From contig CAKUJN010000011.1 of the NCBI GenBank assembly GCA_934661735.1, positions 1 to 36,074 on the forward strand: a DNA stretch of 36,074 nucleotides, given 5' to 3'. Shown in pieces: positions 1-8,778 of the stretch; position 1 is the stretch's first letter; each line of letters opens with the position of its first letter. A program made the translations under genes and the position numbers. Under the pieces are notes generated by a model. That model did not search any database, had not been told where the DNA came from, and saw only the letters and a list, made by a program, of their open reading frames with translations. The DNA is from an uncultured Oscillospiraceae bacterium (GTDB lineage: Bacteria > Bacillota > Clostridia > Oscillospirales > Oscillospiraceae).

Positions 1-2107
1 CCGGCATCGACGTGATCGACTGCGCGACCTCCTGCTTCTCCAACGGCACGTCGCAGCCCGCAACCGAGACCATGTTCGTGCCGTCGGAGATGCCGTTTGC
101 AACAGCCCAGTCACGGCCCGCGGCGTACCACGGCGTACCGGAGGTGTTCACGCCCTCCATACGCGCGAGGATGGTCAGCACCATGCCGCGCGTCGTGCTG
201 GCGCTCGGGCTGAACTTCGTCGCGGAGGTGCCGTTCATCAGGCCGCTTCCGTAGACATAGCGCACGTCATCATAGAACCAGTCGCCCGACTTCACATCCG
301 TGAACGGAAGCTCGTCATCCAGCGCCGGAAGCAGTCCTGCCCACCACGGCAGAACAGGCTCTGGCGCGGGCTGTTCATCTCCTATCCACTTTGCGTAGAG
401 CGTGAGATTTTCCGTCACGTCCTCGTCAAAATTGTATTTCTCGGTACATTTCCTGTCCGTGTACCAGCCGCCGAAGGTGCAGTTGTCCTTTGTCGGGTCC
501 TCGGGTCTGGCGGCAGGAACATTGGCGCGCACCTGTCTCGGCACGTCGCTGCCACCCTGCGTGTCAAACGTGACAACCCACGCGTCGGTCAGACCATCGT
601 CGATCACCTCGTCGGTGAAACTGCCGCCGCTGATGATTCCGTAGCTTTCATTGGTGACTTTGCCGCTGAATTCGCCGCCGGTAATTCTACTGGGATACCC
701 TGCCCCCCATTCATGATTCCTATTGATTACCTCACCGGTAAATCTGCCGCCCGCAATGGTTCCGCCGTAGTTTTCAACGTTTCCGCTGAAGGTCGTGCCC
801 GGCATGTTTTCAGGCATTGTCTGGATCGTCCCCTCGATGAATACGCTGCCCTTCACTGTCCCTCCTTCGGCATTCATCTGGGTCACCTGGATATACAGGT
901 CGTCTTCGATGATACCGTCGGTCATCGTAAAAACATTTCCAGATGTGAGACATGCGCCGCCGCCTTTTTGAGCTGTACAGCCGCTGATCCTGCCGCCGTT
1001 CATGGTAAACGTTCCTGTGTCGTTATTAAACACGCCGCCGCCACACTCGCCAGCCTTGCAGTTGTTGATTTTTGCGTCACCGCTCATCGTGAAAGCAGCG
1101 TCACTATACATAAACACGCCGCCCCCGTACACTCCGGATGTGCAGTGGTCGATGCTGCCGCCGGACATGTTGAACGTACCATCGCCGATATACACACCGC
1201 CGCCAAGCGGCGTTATGCCAATGTCTCTCGCTTGTGCCTCACATCCGGCAATTCTGCCGCCGGTCATGGTAAACTCGGTGGATTCTCCCGTTCCGTCTCC
1301 AACACCAACCGCTACACCGCCGCCCCAGGACGTTGACCTGCCCGTTATCAAACAGCCGATAATATTGCCGCCGGTGATTGCAAGCTTTGTGCCTTTTTCC
1401 GTATAGATGCCGCCGCCATATGCCGCAAAATCATCCACCACAGTTCCTGTGCCGCCCGCGATCACGCCGCCATAGACGGTTTCCGTTTTCTCTGCCGTTT
1501 CGTTTTCGCCCAGCAGTTTCCACAGGTCATTGGTCGTGTCAAACGTGTGCGGATTGCTGCTGTTTTTGTCCGTAATCGTCAGCGCGCCGCCCTTTACCAC
1601 CTTGATGACGCTGCCCTGTTCGCCCGTAAATTTCAGCACATGGCCGTTCAGGTCAAGCGTGACTGTTTTGTCAATAACCAGTGTGCGGTTAATCTCAATG
1701 TCGTTGGAAAGCTGAACATAGTTGTGAACATCGTCGTCAACATAGTTGTTCACATAGACGGCCGCTTCCAGTTCTCCCTGAGATTTCACCTCGCAGGGAT
1801 TCTCCTCTGTGTAGGAAGGCTTCTTTACCAGATGCAGTGTGCTTTCTTTCTGGATGCCGTAATCCTGTAATGTCTTATCATCTTCCAGCTGCTTTCCGTC
1901 AAAAGTAAGCCGCTGTTGTGCAGGCGGAATCCCCTCTTTTTCCTGAATCTTTGTTTTAACCGTCAGAATCGGGTCTGTCGGCTCCACCTCCAGCGTGATC
2001 GTCTTTCCGGTCAGCGTTTTGACAAAAATCTGCATGGCGCACGCGCTGACGCACAGCGCCAGCATCACGCCCAGAACCATCAAAAGCCGCAGAATTCTCT
2101 TTTTCAT
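1..2107 (-). CDS. Secreted SLH surface protein with N-terminal ubiquitin domain (3' end outside window)
   Basis: Open from ATG at 2107 to the window edge (702 codons, no stop seen). Residues 1-24 are a signal peptide with basic start, hydrophobic core and ending VSACA. Residues 25-94 match eukaryotic ubiquitin almost perfectly, beginning [19 protein letters not shown]; by my count 57 of 70 positions equal human ubiquitin. All seven ubiquitin lysines and R42 are kept, but I44 is Thr and the LRLRGG tail is replaced by KKPSY, so it cannot be conjugated as normal ubiquitin. Next come beta-helix-like repeats with GGG and GG-x-I motifs (about 150-480), a Listeria-Bacteroides/InlB-type repeat ending LTLYAKW, then SLH motifs ([17 protein letters not shown]). 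The SLH part implies non-covalent attachment to cell-wall polymer. Weak RBS AGGGGCGAC. The role of the ubiquitin fold is unknown; host mimicry is only a guess. Confidence 0.9.
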   Translation of the reverse strand, partial: MKKRILRLLMVLGVMLALCVSACAMQIFVKTLTGKTITLEVEPTDPILTVKTKIQEKEGIPPAQQRLTFDGKQLEDDKTLQDYGIQKESTLHLVKKPSYTEENPCEVKSQGELEAAVYVNNYVDDDVHNYVQLSNDIEINRTLVIDKTVTLDLNGHVLKFTGEQGSVIKVVKGGALTITDKNSSNPHTFDTTNDLWKLLGENETAEKTETVYGGVIAGGTGTVVDDFAAYGGGIYTEKGTKLAITGGNIIGCLITGRSTSWGGGVAVGVGDGTGESTEFTMTGGRIAGCEAQARDIGITPLGGGVYIGDGTFNMSGGSIDHCTSGVYGGGVFMYSDAAFTMSGDAKINNCKAGECGGGVFNNDTGTFTMNGGRISGCTAQKGGGACLTSGNVFTMTDGIIEDDLYIQVTQMNAEGGTVKGSVFIEGTIQTMPENMPGTTFSGNVENYGGTIAGGRFTGEVINRNHEWGAGYPSRITGGEFSGKVTNESYGIISGGSFTDEVIDDGLTDAWVVTFDTQGGSDVPRQVRANVPAARPEDPTKDNCTFGGWYTDRKCTEKYNFDEDVTENLTLYAKWIGDEQPAPEPVLPWWAGLLPALDDELPFTDVKSGDWFYDDVRYVYGSGLMNGTSATKFSPSASTTRGMVLTILARMEGVNTSGTPWYAAGRDWAVANGISDGTNMVSVAGCDVPLEKQEVAQSITSMP

Positions 2108-2399
2108 GTCGCCCCTGTTCCTTTCTTCTTTCCGTTTCATTTTTTGCCCGTTCCGCCGGACAGATGGTATTGCCTGTGGATGAAATCCACAGGCAAGGGC
2201 GTACGCCCTTGCGAATTTTCTGCTTCCGGCGAAGCTCTCGGCCCTGCGCGAAGCGCATCCAAAAGCCGCCTTTATTCTTATAGGTACAAAAAACGCGAAA
2301 ACTACGCATCTGAAAAAGAAAATTTTCAAAAATTTTTTATTCTGCGCACAAAAAAGCGCCCTGTCCGCGCAAAAAGCCTCGGACAGAGCGCAATTTCAT
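2108..2399 (-). other. Structured leader upstream of the ubiquitin/SLH gene
   Basis: No gene seen in this 292-bp gap. On the minus strand it would form the 5' leader of the surface gene. It contains a 10-bp-stem hairpin at 2172-2194 (GCCTGTGGAT/ATCCACAGGC), a perfect 16-bp palindrome at 2195-2210 (AAGGGCGTACGCCCTT), and further short GC-rich inverted segments up to about 2270. No clear sigma-A promoter and no recognised riboswitch class. It may be a regulatory leader or an intergenic repeat. Confidence 0.4.
2350..2391 (-). terminator. Rho-independent terminator of the zinc-ribbon gene
   Basis: On the minus strand a 12-bp stem (GCGCTCTGTCCG pairing with CGGACAGGGCGC, one G-U pair) is followed by six T residues. 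It lies 9 bp after the stop codon of the DUF4379-repeat gene and separates it from the ubiquitin/SLH gene. Confidence 0.85.
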
Positions 2400-3488
2400 T
2401 TACCATTTGATCTGACTGGCCCGTGTTTTGCCCGCGCAGACGGGGCATTCGGTGCCGCGCGCGCCGGTGCGGGAATAGATGACCGCCTTCCACCGGTGAC
2501 CCATCGAGCACCGCCACCACACCTTGTTGTGACAGCCCGCCGTCACCATCTGCGGCGTCAGTGCGCCGTTCAGCTCCTTGTCCCACTGCGCGGCAATCAA
2601 CGGCTTTGTCGTCGCCAGATCGTTGAAGCCCGCCAGCACCTTGCGGTTTGTGCAATACGGACAGCCGGAGCCTGCGCGGACGCGGGACGCGACGGATGCG
2701 TGATAGGAGTGTCCCCGCTCACACCGCCACCAGACGCGCCGGTTGGAATACGGCGTCACCTGCTCCGGTCCCGAACCGGCGTTTTTCTCCGCGTCCCACT
2801 GCGCCGCCAGCTCCGGATACAGTGTTTTCAGATCGTTGTCGCCCGCGCAGACCGCCTTTCCCGCGCAGTAGGGGCAGCCCGCTCCGGCCGAGCTTCTGCT
2901 TGAAACGCTGGTGCGCCAGCTGTGGCCGTTTGCGCATTTCCACCAGACACGGCGCGTCGTCCCTGGCAGAACCTGCTCCGGCGTGAGCGGCGCATTTTTT
3001 TCATAGTCCCACTCCGCACACAGCTGCGGAAACCGGTCCACCAGCGTGTTTTCTCCCGTCACCGCCACACGGTTTTTGCAGACGGGACAGCCGGAGCCCT
3101 CGACTCTGGACTTGATGCCGGCACGCCATTCGTGCCCCTTTTCACAGCGCCACCAGACGCTCCTGTGGCTGTGCGGAACCACGTCCGACGGCGTGAGCGG
3201 CGCGTTTTTGACCATATCCCACTGTGCCGCCAGCTCCGGATAGCGCGCGGCCAGATCATTTTCTCCGGTCATGACCGCCTTTCCCGCGCAGAACGGGCAG
3301 CCTGCTCCGGCCGAGCGCGTATACACCGCCGCCTGCCAGCTGTGCCCCGCCTCGCAGTGCCACCACAGCTTCCGCTTGCTGCCATAGCTGACCGTCCGCG
3401 GCGTCAGCGGCGCGTTCCGCTCGTCCCACTGCGCCAGAAGCCGCGCATTTTCCGTCCGGATACACCGGTCATACAGCGATTCCCGCAT
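2400..3488 (-). CDS. Five-repeat zinc-ribbon (DUF4379-like) protein
   Basis: A 362-residue protein made almost wholly of five tandem units of about 65-70 residues. Each unit reads L-A-x-W-D ... N-x-x-L-T-P ... W-W-x-C-x-x-G-H-x-W ... G-x-x-C-P-x-C, so each supplies a Cys, a His and a C-x2-C pair able to bind one zinc. This pattern fits the DUF4379 'probable zinc-ribbon' family, whose function is not established; nucleic-acid binding is an inference. Start chosen at ATG 3488, behind AAAGGAG, because the longer frame begins with an unsupported GTG. No signal peptide, so probably cytoplasmic, unlike its two surface-protein neighbours. Followed by a strong terminator, so likely its own unit. Confidence 0.85.
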   Translation of the reverse strand: MRESLYDRCIRTENARLLAQWDERNAPLTPRTVSYGSKRKLWWHCEAGHSWQAAVYTRSAGAGCPFCAGKAVMTGENDLAARYPELAAQWDMVKNAPLTPSDVVPHSHRSVWWRCEKGHEWRAGIKSRVEGSGCPVCKNRVAVTGENTLVDRFPQLCAEWDYEKNAPLTPEQVLPGTTRRVWWKCANGHSWRTSVSSRSSAGAGCPYCAGKAVCAGDNDLKTLYPELAAQWDAEKNAGSGPEQVTPYSNRRVWWRCERGHSYHASVASRVRAGSGCPYCTNRKVLAGFNDLATTKPLIAAQWDKELNGALTPQMVTAGCHNKVWWRCSMGHRWKAVIYSRTGARGTECPVCAGKTRASQIKW

Positions 3489-3529
3489 TCCGCCCACGCT
3501 CCTTTCCAGAATTCTCACAGACAGCGCGT

Positions 3530-3558
3530 GCGGGGATGCTGCATACGCAGTATCCCCG
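3530..3558. other. Hairpin between SLH gene and zinc-ribbon gene
   Basis: GCGGGGAT at 3530-3537 pairs with ATCCCCGC at 3551-3558, with a partly self-complementary middle (GCTGCATACGCAGT). It sits about 30 bp beyond the stop of the large SLH gene. There is no T-run on the minus side, so it is a weak terminator candidate or an mRNA 3'-end stabiliser. Confidence 0.5.
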
Positions 3559-3585
3559 CCACGGCTTATCTGTTCAACTGCCGTC

Positions 3586-6500
3586 TCAGCGGCCTGCCTC
3601 AGTCCAGTCCTCCGACGGACGGCTTCCGGTATAATAGTGGTTGTTTGTCGCCTCGATCACCTCATAGTAGTACCATGCGCTGCGGTGGTTGTCCGGCCAA
3701 TCGACGTAGCTGCCCAGCCAGCTGGTTTCATCGACGCCGCGGTTCAGCGCGCGGTTGATGATCGCCATGGCCTCGGCGCGGGTAATCGGCCGCTCGGGGC
3801 GGAAGCTTCCGTCAGGATAGCCGGTAATCCAGCCGTTTGCAGAAGCTGCCGCGATGGAATCGTATGCCCAGTGTGCGGCGGACATATCGGTGAAGCCGCA
3901 GCTGCCGCAGGCGCGCGCACCCATGAAGCGTGTCAGCATCGCCACAAACTCGGCACGTGTGATGGCGTTTTCACCGCGGAACGTGCCGTCGGAATAGCCG
4001 TTGATGTAGCCGCCGTTCGTCATGACGGAGACAGCGCTGTAGTACCACTTATCCGTGGTCACATCGCGGAAGCTGTACAGTCCGGAGGACGCCGTGCGCC
4101 CAGGCAGAAGCCGGTACAGCATCGCCGCGACCTCGGCGCGGGTGATGTTGCTTTCGGGTCTCACCGTACCGTCAGGATAGCCGCTGACATAAGCCTCATG
4201 CTCCTCGCCCAGCAGGAACGCGGGAATAAAGGGCACTGTCGGATCAACGATCGGTTCCTCGCCGCTCTTGCCGATCATCTTCGTGCGGCAGACGTTGGCG
4301 GGAATCATCACAGTCATCGCCCCCGCGCCTGCGGGTACCGTACCCTCAATATGTCCGGTCGTGTTCAGATAATCGCCGGCCTTGAAATCATCTGCCGCCA
4401 GCAAACTGGTGCCGTTCAGCGTCATAACGACCGAAGTTTTATCCCTGAGGGCGTTTACCCAATCGTCCACAGGTGTGCAGACGACCGTGATTGTATGTCC
4501 GTCGGCGCTGACAGTAATCTGACTCTCATCAACATTGAGCACGCCGTCGCCGTCAAACGTGTAAAGGAACCTGCCGTCAGCATCCGTCTTTGCCGTCAGT
4601 CGGCTGTCAAGCTCCACAACGAAGGTCATCGGCACACCGCGCGGTGCCAGCTTCAGCTGGTTAAGCAAGTTATCCGACATGGTATACGTTGCCGTATAGG
4701 GAACCTCATAAACGTTGCCGGTCAGATTCTTATCTTCATTCAGCTCCGGTTTCGTCGTGGTGATGACCACCCTGCCAAGATCCGCTTTCGGCTGCACCAG
4801 CGCGACCGCATAGCCATTTTCCGTGCCGTTCGGAAGCGTCACACAGATGCCCTCGGCGGTAATCTGCGTGTTATATGCCTTTACCTCCGCTCCACTCAGC
4901 GGCTTTCCGTCCTCACCGGTTTCCTGAACCAGCGCATAGACGATCTGCGGCAGGCTTTCTCCAAGTGTCAGACCGCCGACGGTCATCACAGCCGCGCTGT
5001 CGCGCTGTACCCAGAACGTCGCAAACGGCGTGTTCCAGCCCTTCTCGTTTGCCGCGCGTGTCAGTGCATGATTGCTCTCTGTGCTGGCATTTCCCAGCTT
5101 GATATTGAGACTGTCAACAGCTGGTGTGATGGTTTTGGAATTCTGTTCAAACGAAAGGACTCTACCAGCATCGTCAATTTTGACATTGCTTGCAATCCCG
5201 CCGAAACCATTGGTCTTATCCAAATGTGCATATCCGTTACGTTTAACTGCAAGGCTGTTGTTCGTCAGTTCTCCGCCGTTCAATTGGAAATAGCCGCTGG
5301 CATTCGGCATGTTATTTGCATCAAGGCAGATCGCACTGCCATATCCATTTGCAGTGTTGTCAGAGATTATTCCACCGTTCATTACAAACGTAGCATCTCT
5401 GCGAACCGAAATACCACCACCATCACCATTGGCGTGATTACCAGAAATTGTGCCGCCGTTCATAATAAGGCGTCCACCCTGATTTACCATAATTCCGCCG
5501 CCGGTTTCCGAGCATGTGTTATTGGAAATGATCGCCCCATCTTCCAGATAAGCATACGCCTCTCCATCAGTTCCGCGAATCAGATACAAGCCGCCGCCGC
5601 GTTCGTTTGTGGTAGCGTTTCCGCTGATTTCGCCATAAATACGAATCGTAGAGCCTTGGCGGACGTAAATACCTCCAATAAATGTACAGGTGTTATTGAT
5701 AACTTTTCCGTCTTTTCCAAGCACAACTTCTCCGGAAATTGCCTGTCTAACAGATGGTGTATTTCCAAGATTGTTTTGAATTCCGGAGATTACTCCATTG
5801 ATCACAATCTCACCGTTTTTTGAGACCGTCCCATCAATGTTTAACGCACTGGCATTTCGCAGATCACAGATTTTGGAGCCTGCCTGCATATCCAGCCTCG
5901 CTCCCCGACCGCAGAGATGAATAGCAGACAAAGATTGTTCAGTTCGCCTAATCTGACCATCTGCGGGTGTGCTAATGGTAAAGAGCCTTGTATCATCGCA
6001 GATTAAACTGCCGTTTTCCATGATGACGGTGCCGGCACCGGCATCATAAATTGCGGTCATACCGCCGAAATTTTTAAGGGTTGTCCCTTTACCGAGAATA
6101 ATTGTACCGACACCATTATAGGTGGAAATAATGGCATCCTGAACGATTTCCGTATTTGACGTTCCGCTGGTCTGCCCTGTGCCATTAGACGATGCATACA
6201 TGAACTTCGATCCCGCATGGATACCGTTATCATCCAACGTAATGTTCTCTAGCCTCAGGGATGCCTTGTGAAGTTCTCCTGTTGGTTCGCCGTCATCACC
6301 TAAAATCGCAGAACCCACGACCTCAATCATCGCAGGGTTGTACCAGCTGCGCGCCGGATCGCTCTGCGTACTAAAGCCTACACCGCGCGTGACAACCGGC
6401 GCAGTTTCGCCGTCGCCGACGATGGTCACGTCGTGATTATAGAACCTCGCGCATGCCGTCGCGGTCAGATCGTCCACAACGTGAATGACAAACGCTGTCC

Positions 6501-6702
6501 CGTTCTCGTCCTTGTTTACGATATCCGCCGCCTTTGCCAACGACGCCAGCGGCGCGTCCTGCGTACCGGCCGCCTCGTCGCTGCCTGCCGCGGAAACATA
6601 CAGCTCCCGCACCGCCCCCTCGGCAGAAACTGCCATAGAGAAAAGCACACAGCACATGACAAGCGCCAGAATCAGTGAAAGCGCCCGTTTCACCTTCAAC
6701 AT
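3586..6702 (-). CDS. Large SLH-anchored beta-helix surface protein
   Basis: About 1038 residues from ATG 6702, which has GGGAGGATG 8 bp upstream. An in-frame ORF reaches further up, but only the internal start gives a proper signal peptide (LKVKRALSLILALVMCC... ending AVSA). The N-terminal half has parallel beta-helix-like repeats (GGGIMVNQGG, GGGISVRR, NGGIISDN) as in polymorphic autotransporter-like adhesins. A middle part (about 560-810) looks beta-sandwich-like. Three SLH motifs end the protein (VSGYPDGTVRPESNITRAE, INGYSDGTFRGENAITRAE, ITGYPDGSFRPERPITRAE), anchoring it to the cell wall. An inverted-repeat pair and recombinase gene lie directly upstream, so expression is probably phase variable. 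Ligand unknown. Confidence 0.92.
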   Translation of the reverse strand: MLKVKRALSLILALVMCCVLFSMAVSAEGAVRELYVSAAGSDEAAGTQDAPLASLAKAADIVNKDENGTAFVIHVVDDLTATACARFYNHDVTIVGDGETAPVVTRGVGFSTQSDPARSWYNPAMIEVVGSAILGDDGEPTGELHKASLRLENITLDDNGIHAGSKFMYASSNGTGQTSGTSNTEIVQDAIISTYNGVGTIILGKGTTLKNFGGMTAIYDAGAGTVIMENGSLICDDTRLFTISTPADGQIRRTEQSLSAIHLCGRGARLDMQAGSKICDLRNASALNIDGTVSKNGEIVINGVISGIQNNLGNTPSVRQAISGEVVLGKDGKVINNTCTFIGGIYVRQGSTIRIYGEISGNATTNERGGGLYLIRGTDGEAYAYLEDGAIISNNTCSETGGGIMVNQGGRLIMNGGTISGNHANGDGGGISVRRDATFVMNGGIISDNTANGYGSAICLDANNMPNASGYFQLNGGELTNNSLAVKRNGYAHLDKTNGFGGIASNVKIDDAGRVLSFEQNSKTITPAVDSLNIKLGNASTESNHALTRAANEKGWNTPFATFWVQRDSAAVMTVGGLTLGESLPQIVYALVQETGEDGKPLSGAEVKAYNTQITAEGICVTLPNGTENGYAVALVQPKADLGRVVITTTKPELNEDKNLTGNVYEVPYTATYTMSDNLLNQLKLAPRGVPMTFVVELDSRLTAKTDADGRFLYTFDGDGVLNVDESQITVSADGHTITVVCTPVDDWVNALRDKTSVVMTLNGTSLLAADDFKAGDYLNTTGHIEGTVPAGAGAMTVMIPANVCRTKMIGKSGEEPIVDPTVPFIPAFLLGEEHEAYVSGYPDGTVRPESNITRAEVAAMLYRLLPGRTASSGLYSFRDVTTDKWYYSAVSVMTNGGYINGYSDGTFRGENAITRAEFVAMLTRFMGARACGSCGFTDMSAAHWAYDSIAAASANGWITGYPDGSFRPERPITRAEAMAIINRALNRGVDETSWLGSYVDWPDNHRSAWYYYEVIEATNNHYYTGSRPSEDWTEAGR

Positions 6703-6733
6703 TTCAACATCCTCCCAATACATTTCAATTGGG

Positions 6734-6761
6734 AGTGTCAAAAGGTAAACCTTTTGATACT
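6734..6761. repeat. Putative invertase crossover site, proximal copy
   Basis: Imperfect palindrome of two 13-bp arms (AGTGTCAAAAGGT and, on the other strand, AGTATCAAAAGGT) around a 2-bp core, AA on the plus strand. Arm length, the ATCAAAA element and the asymmetric dinucleotide core resemble hix sites of Hin-type serine invertases. 23 bp (6735-6757) recur exactly, in inverted orientation, at 6874-6896. Lies just upstream of the RBS of the SLH gene. Confidence 0.7.
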
Positions 6762-6883
6762 GCTGTGTTTTTCCAGTTTCCTGTGCCGCTGCCGCAAAAT
6801 TTTCATACATTTTCCCAAAAAGATATTGAATTATCCGTCAGGTTGCGATATGATTCATATAAATGGTGAGGTGTCAAAAGGTT
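6748..6883. promoter_or_regulatory. Predicted invertible promoter segment
   Basis: About 136 bp between the cores of the two inverted sites. On the plus strand it carries TTGAAT (6826-6831), a 17-bp spacer, and TATGAT (6849-6854), a reasonable sigma-A promoter aimed rightwards, away from the SLH gene and antisense to the recombinase gene. After inversion the same promoter would lie ahead of GGGAGG and the SLH start. The minus strand offers only a poorer match toward the SLH gene (TTGACA inside the distal site, 18 bp, TCATAT). This suggests the sequenced orientation is OFF; inference. Confidence 0.6.
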
Positions 6884-6897
6884 TACCTTTTGACACC

Positions 6898-6899
<2 letters not shown>
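6868..6899. repeat. Putative invertase crossover site, distal copy
   Basis: Perfect 15-bp inverted repeat (GAGGTGTCAAAAGGT and its complement) around a 2-bp core, TT on the plus strand, hence opposite in polarity to the proximal site. It overlaps the stop codon of the recombinase gene. No T-run follows on the minus strand, so it does not look like that gene's terminator. Confidence 0.72.
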
Positions 6900-7652
<753 letters not shown>

Positions 7653-7684
7653 TCGTGCGGATGTGATTGACGCGCCCTGACGAT

Positions 7685-7716
7685 ACAAAAACGACCTCCG
7701 GACGCGCATCCGGAGG
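7685..7716 (-). terminator. Rho-independent terminator of mrp
   Basis: Minus-strand stem CCTCCGGA / TCCGGAGG with 6-nt loop, then TCGTTTTTG, located 15 bp after the mrp stop codon. Confidence 0.85.
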
Positions 7717-7730
7717 CCGCTTCTGTCATC

Positions 7731-8555
7731 TTATTTTACCTTTTCGATCAGCGTCGCCGCCGGCATGATTTTGCTCAGATCGACGCGCTCCATTTCGCCC
7801 GCGTCAAAATGTGCTGCCGTTTCGGGATCGATGGGCAGACGCGCCAGCACCGGCAGCGAATGCGCCAGCGCAACCTCGTCAAGCCGGCTCTTTCCAAACA
7901 CCTCGATGCGCTTTCCGCAGTCGGGACATTCCAGATAGCTGTAGTTTTCCACAAAGCCATAGACCGGCACGTTCATCATCTGCGCCATGTTCAGCGCCTT
8001 TTCCACAATCATCGACACCAGCGCCTGCGGCGAGGTGACGACGATCACACCATTGACCGGCAGCGACTGGAACACGGTCAGCGGTACATCGCCCGTTCCT
8101 GGCGGCAGATCAACAAACAGATAGTCCACATCGCCCCAGCACACATCGGTCCAGAACTGCTTGACCGCGCCCGCAATGACCGGCCCGCGCCAGACGACGG
8201 GGTCTGTCTCGTTCGGCAGAAGCAGATTGATCGACATGACCTTGATGCCGTCCTTTGTCACGGACGGCTGAATGCCGTCATCGGTTCCGACGGCCGGCTC
8301 ATGCAGGGAAAACGCCTGTGGAATGGACGGGCCAGTGATGTCGGCGTCCAGAATGCCCACCGTGTGGCCAAGCTTCCGCATGGCGGCGGCCATCATGGCC
8401 GTGACGGTGGATTTGCCCACGCCGCCCTTGCCGGATACAACGGCAATGACATGTTTGATGTTGGATTTCGCATTCGGCTCGACAAGCAGACTCTCCTGCC
8501 TGCGGTCACCGCAGCTTTCGCCGCAGCTGGAACAGTTTCCGCTGCAACCACTCAT
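7731..8555 (-). CDS. mrp: Mrp/NBP35-type P-loop iron-sulfur carrier ATPase
   Basis: About 274 residues. Start at ATG 8555, with AAAGGAG 8 bp upstream; a GTG 9 bp earlier overlaps the RBS. The N-terminus carries a Cys cluster C4-x3-C8-x2-C11-x3-C15, as in Nbp35-like members. A deviant Walker A GKGGVGKS lies at 42-49, followed by ILDADITGPSIP and DYLFVDLPPGTGD. A C-x2-C pair (ECPDCG, about 215) marks the site that bridges a 4Fe-4S cluster in dimers. Family role: cytoplasmic assembly and transfer of iron-sulfur clusters to apoproteins, driven by ATP. Monocistronic, with its own terminator. Confidence 0.93.
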   Translation of the reverse strand: MSGCSGNCSSCGESCGDRRQESLLVEPNAKSNIKHVIAVVSGKGGVGKSTVTAMMAAAMRKLGHTVGILDADITGPSIPQAFSLHEPAVGTDDGIQPSVTKDGIKVMSINLLLPNETDPVVWRGPVIAGAVKQFWTDVCWGDVDYLFVDLPPGTGDVPLTVFQSLPVNGVIVVTSPQALVSMIVEKALNMAQMMNVPVYGFVENYSYLECPDCGKRIEVFGKSRLDEVALAHSLPVLARLPIDPETAAHFDAGEMERVDLSKIMPAATLIEKVK

Positions 8556-8611
8556 AAAAAGCACTCCTTTGCTTGTTCATTCCTGCTTATCATACCCGCA
8601 GCAGCCGGAAA

Positions 8612-8778
8612 AGTCAAATTTTCCGCACTGCCGCGCTGCGCCGCGTTGCGGCAAAAGATCCATCTGCTGCTTTCGGCGCGAGATTTTGCCGCAAGGCAAG
8701 TTTCGGGAGGCGACGGCATACTTTGTGTATTCCAAGCCTTCCGAACCGCCGCATTGCGGCAAAAGATCCGCTGAAAGC
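8612..8778. repeat. Dispersed intergenic repeat, degenerate copy
   Basis: The segment TTGCGGCAAAAGATCC occurs twice about 108 bp apart (about 8646 and 8754). The last 46 bp (about 8724-8769) match the MITE-like element at 27.6 kb at 35 of 46 positions by my count. Palindromic patches such as TTTTGCCGCAAGGCAA lie between. It ends against the stop codon of ydcF, in the gap after the mrp start. Confidence 0.55.

Noticed and set aside
3637..5823. 728-codon open frame on the plus strand
   Set aside because: It is the reverse of the large SLH gene, which has a signal peptide, repeats and SLH motifs in its frame; the plus-strand product is compositionally odd and resembles no family.
7809..8774. 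321-codon plus-strand frame
   Set aside because: Shadow of mrp; no RBS and no family features.
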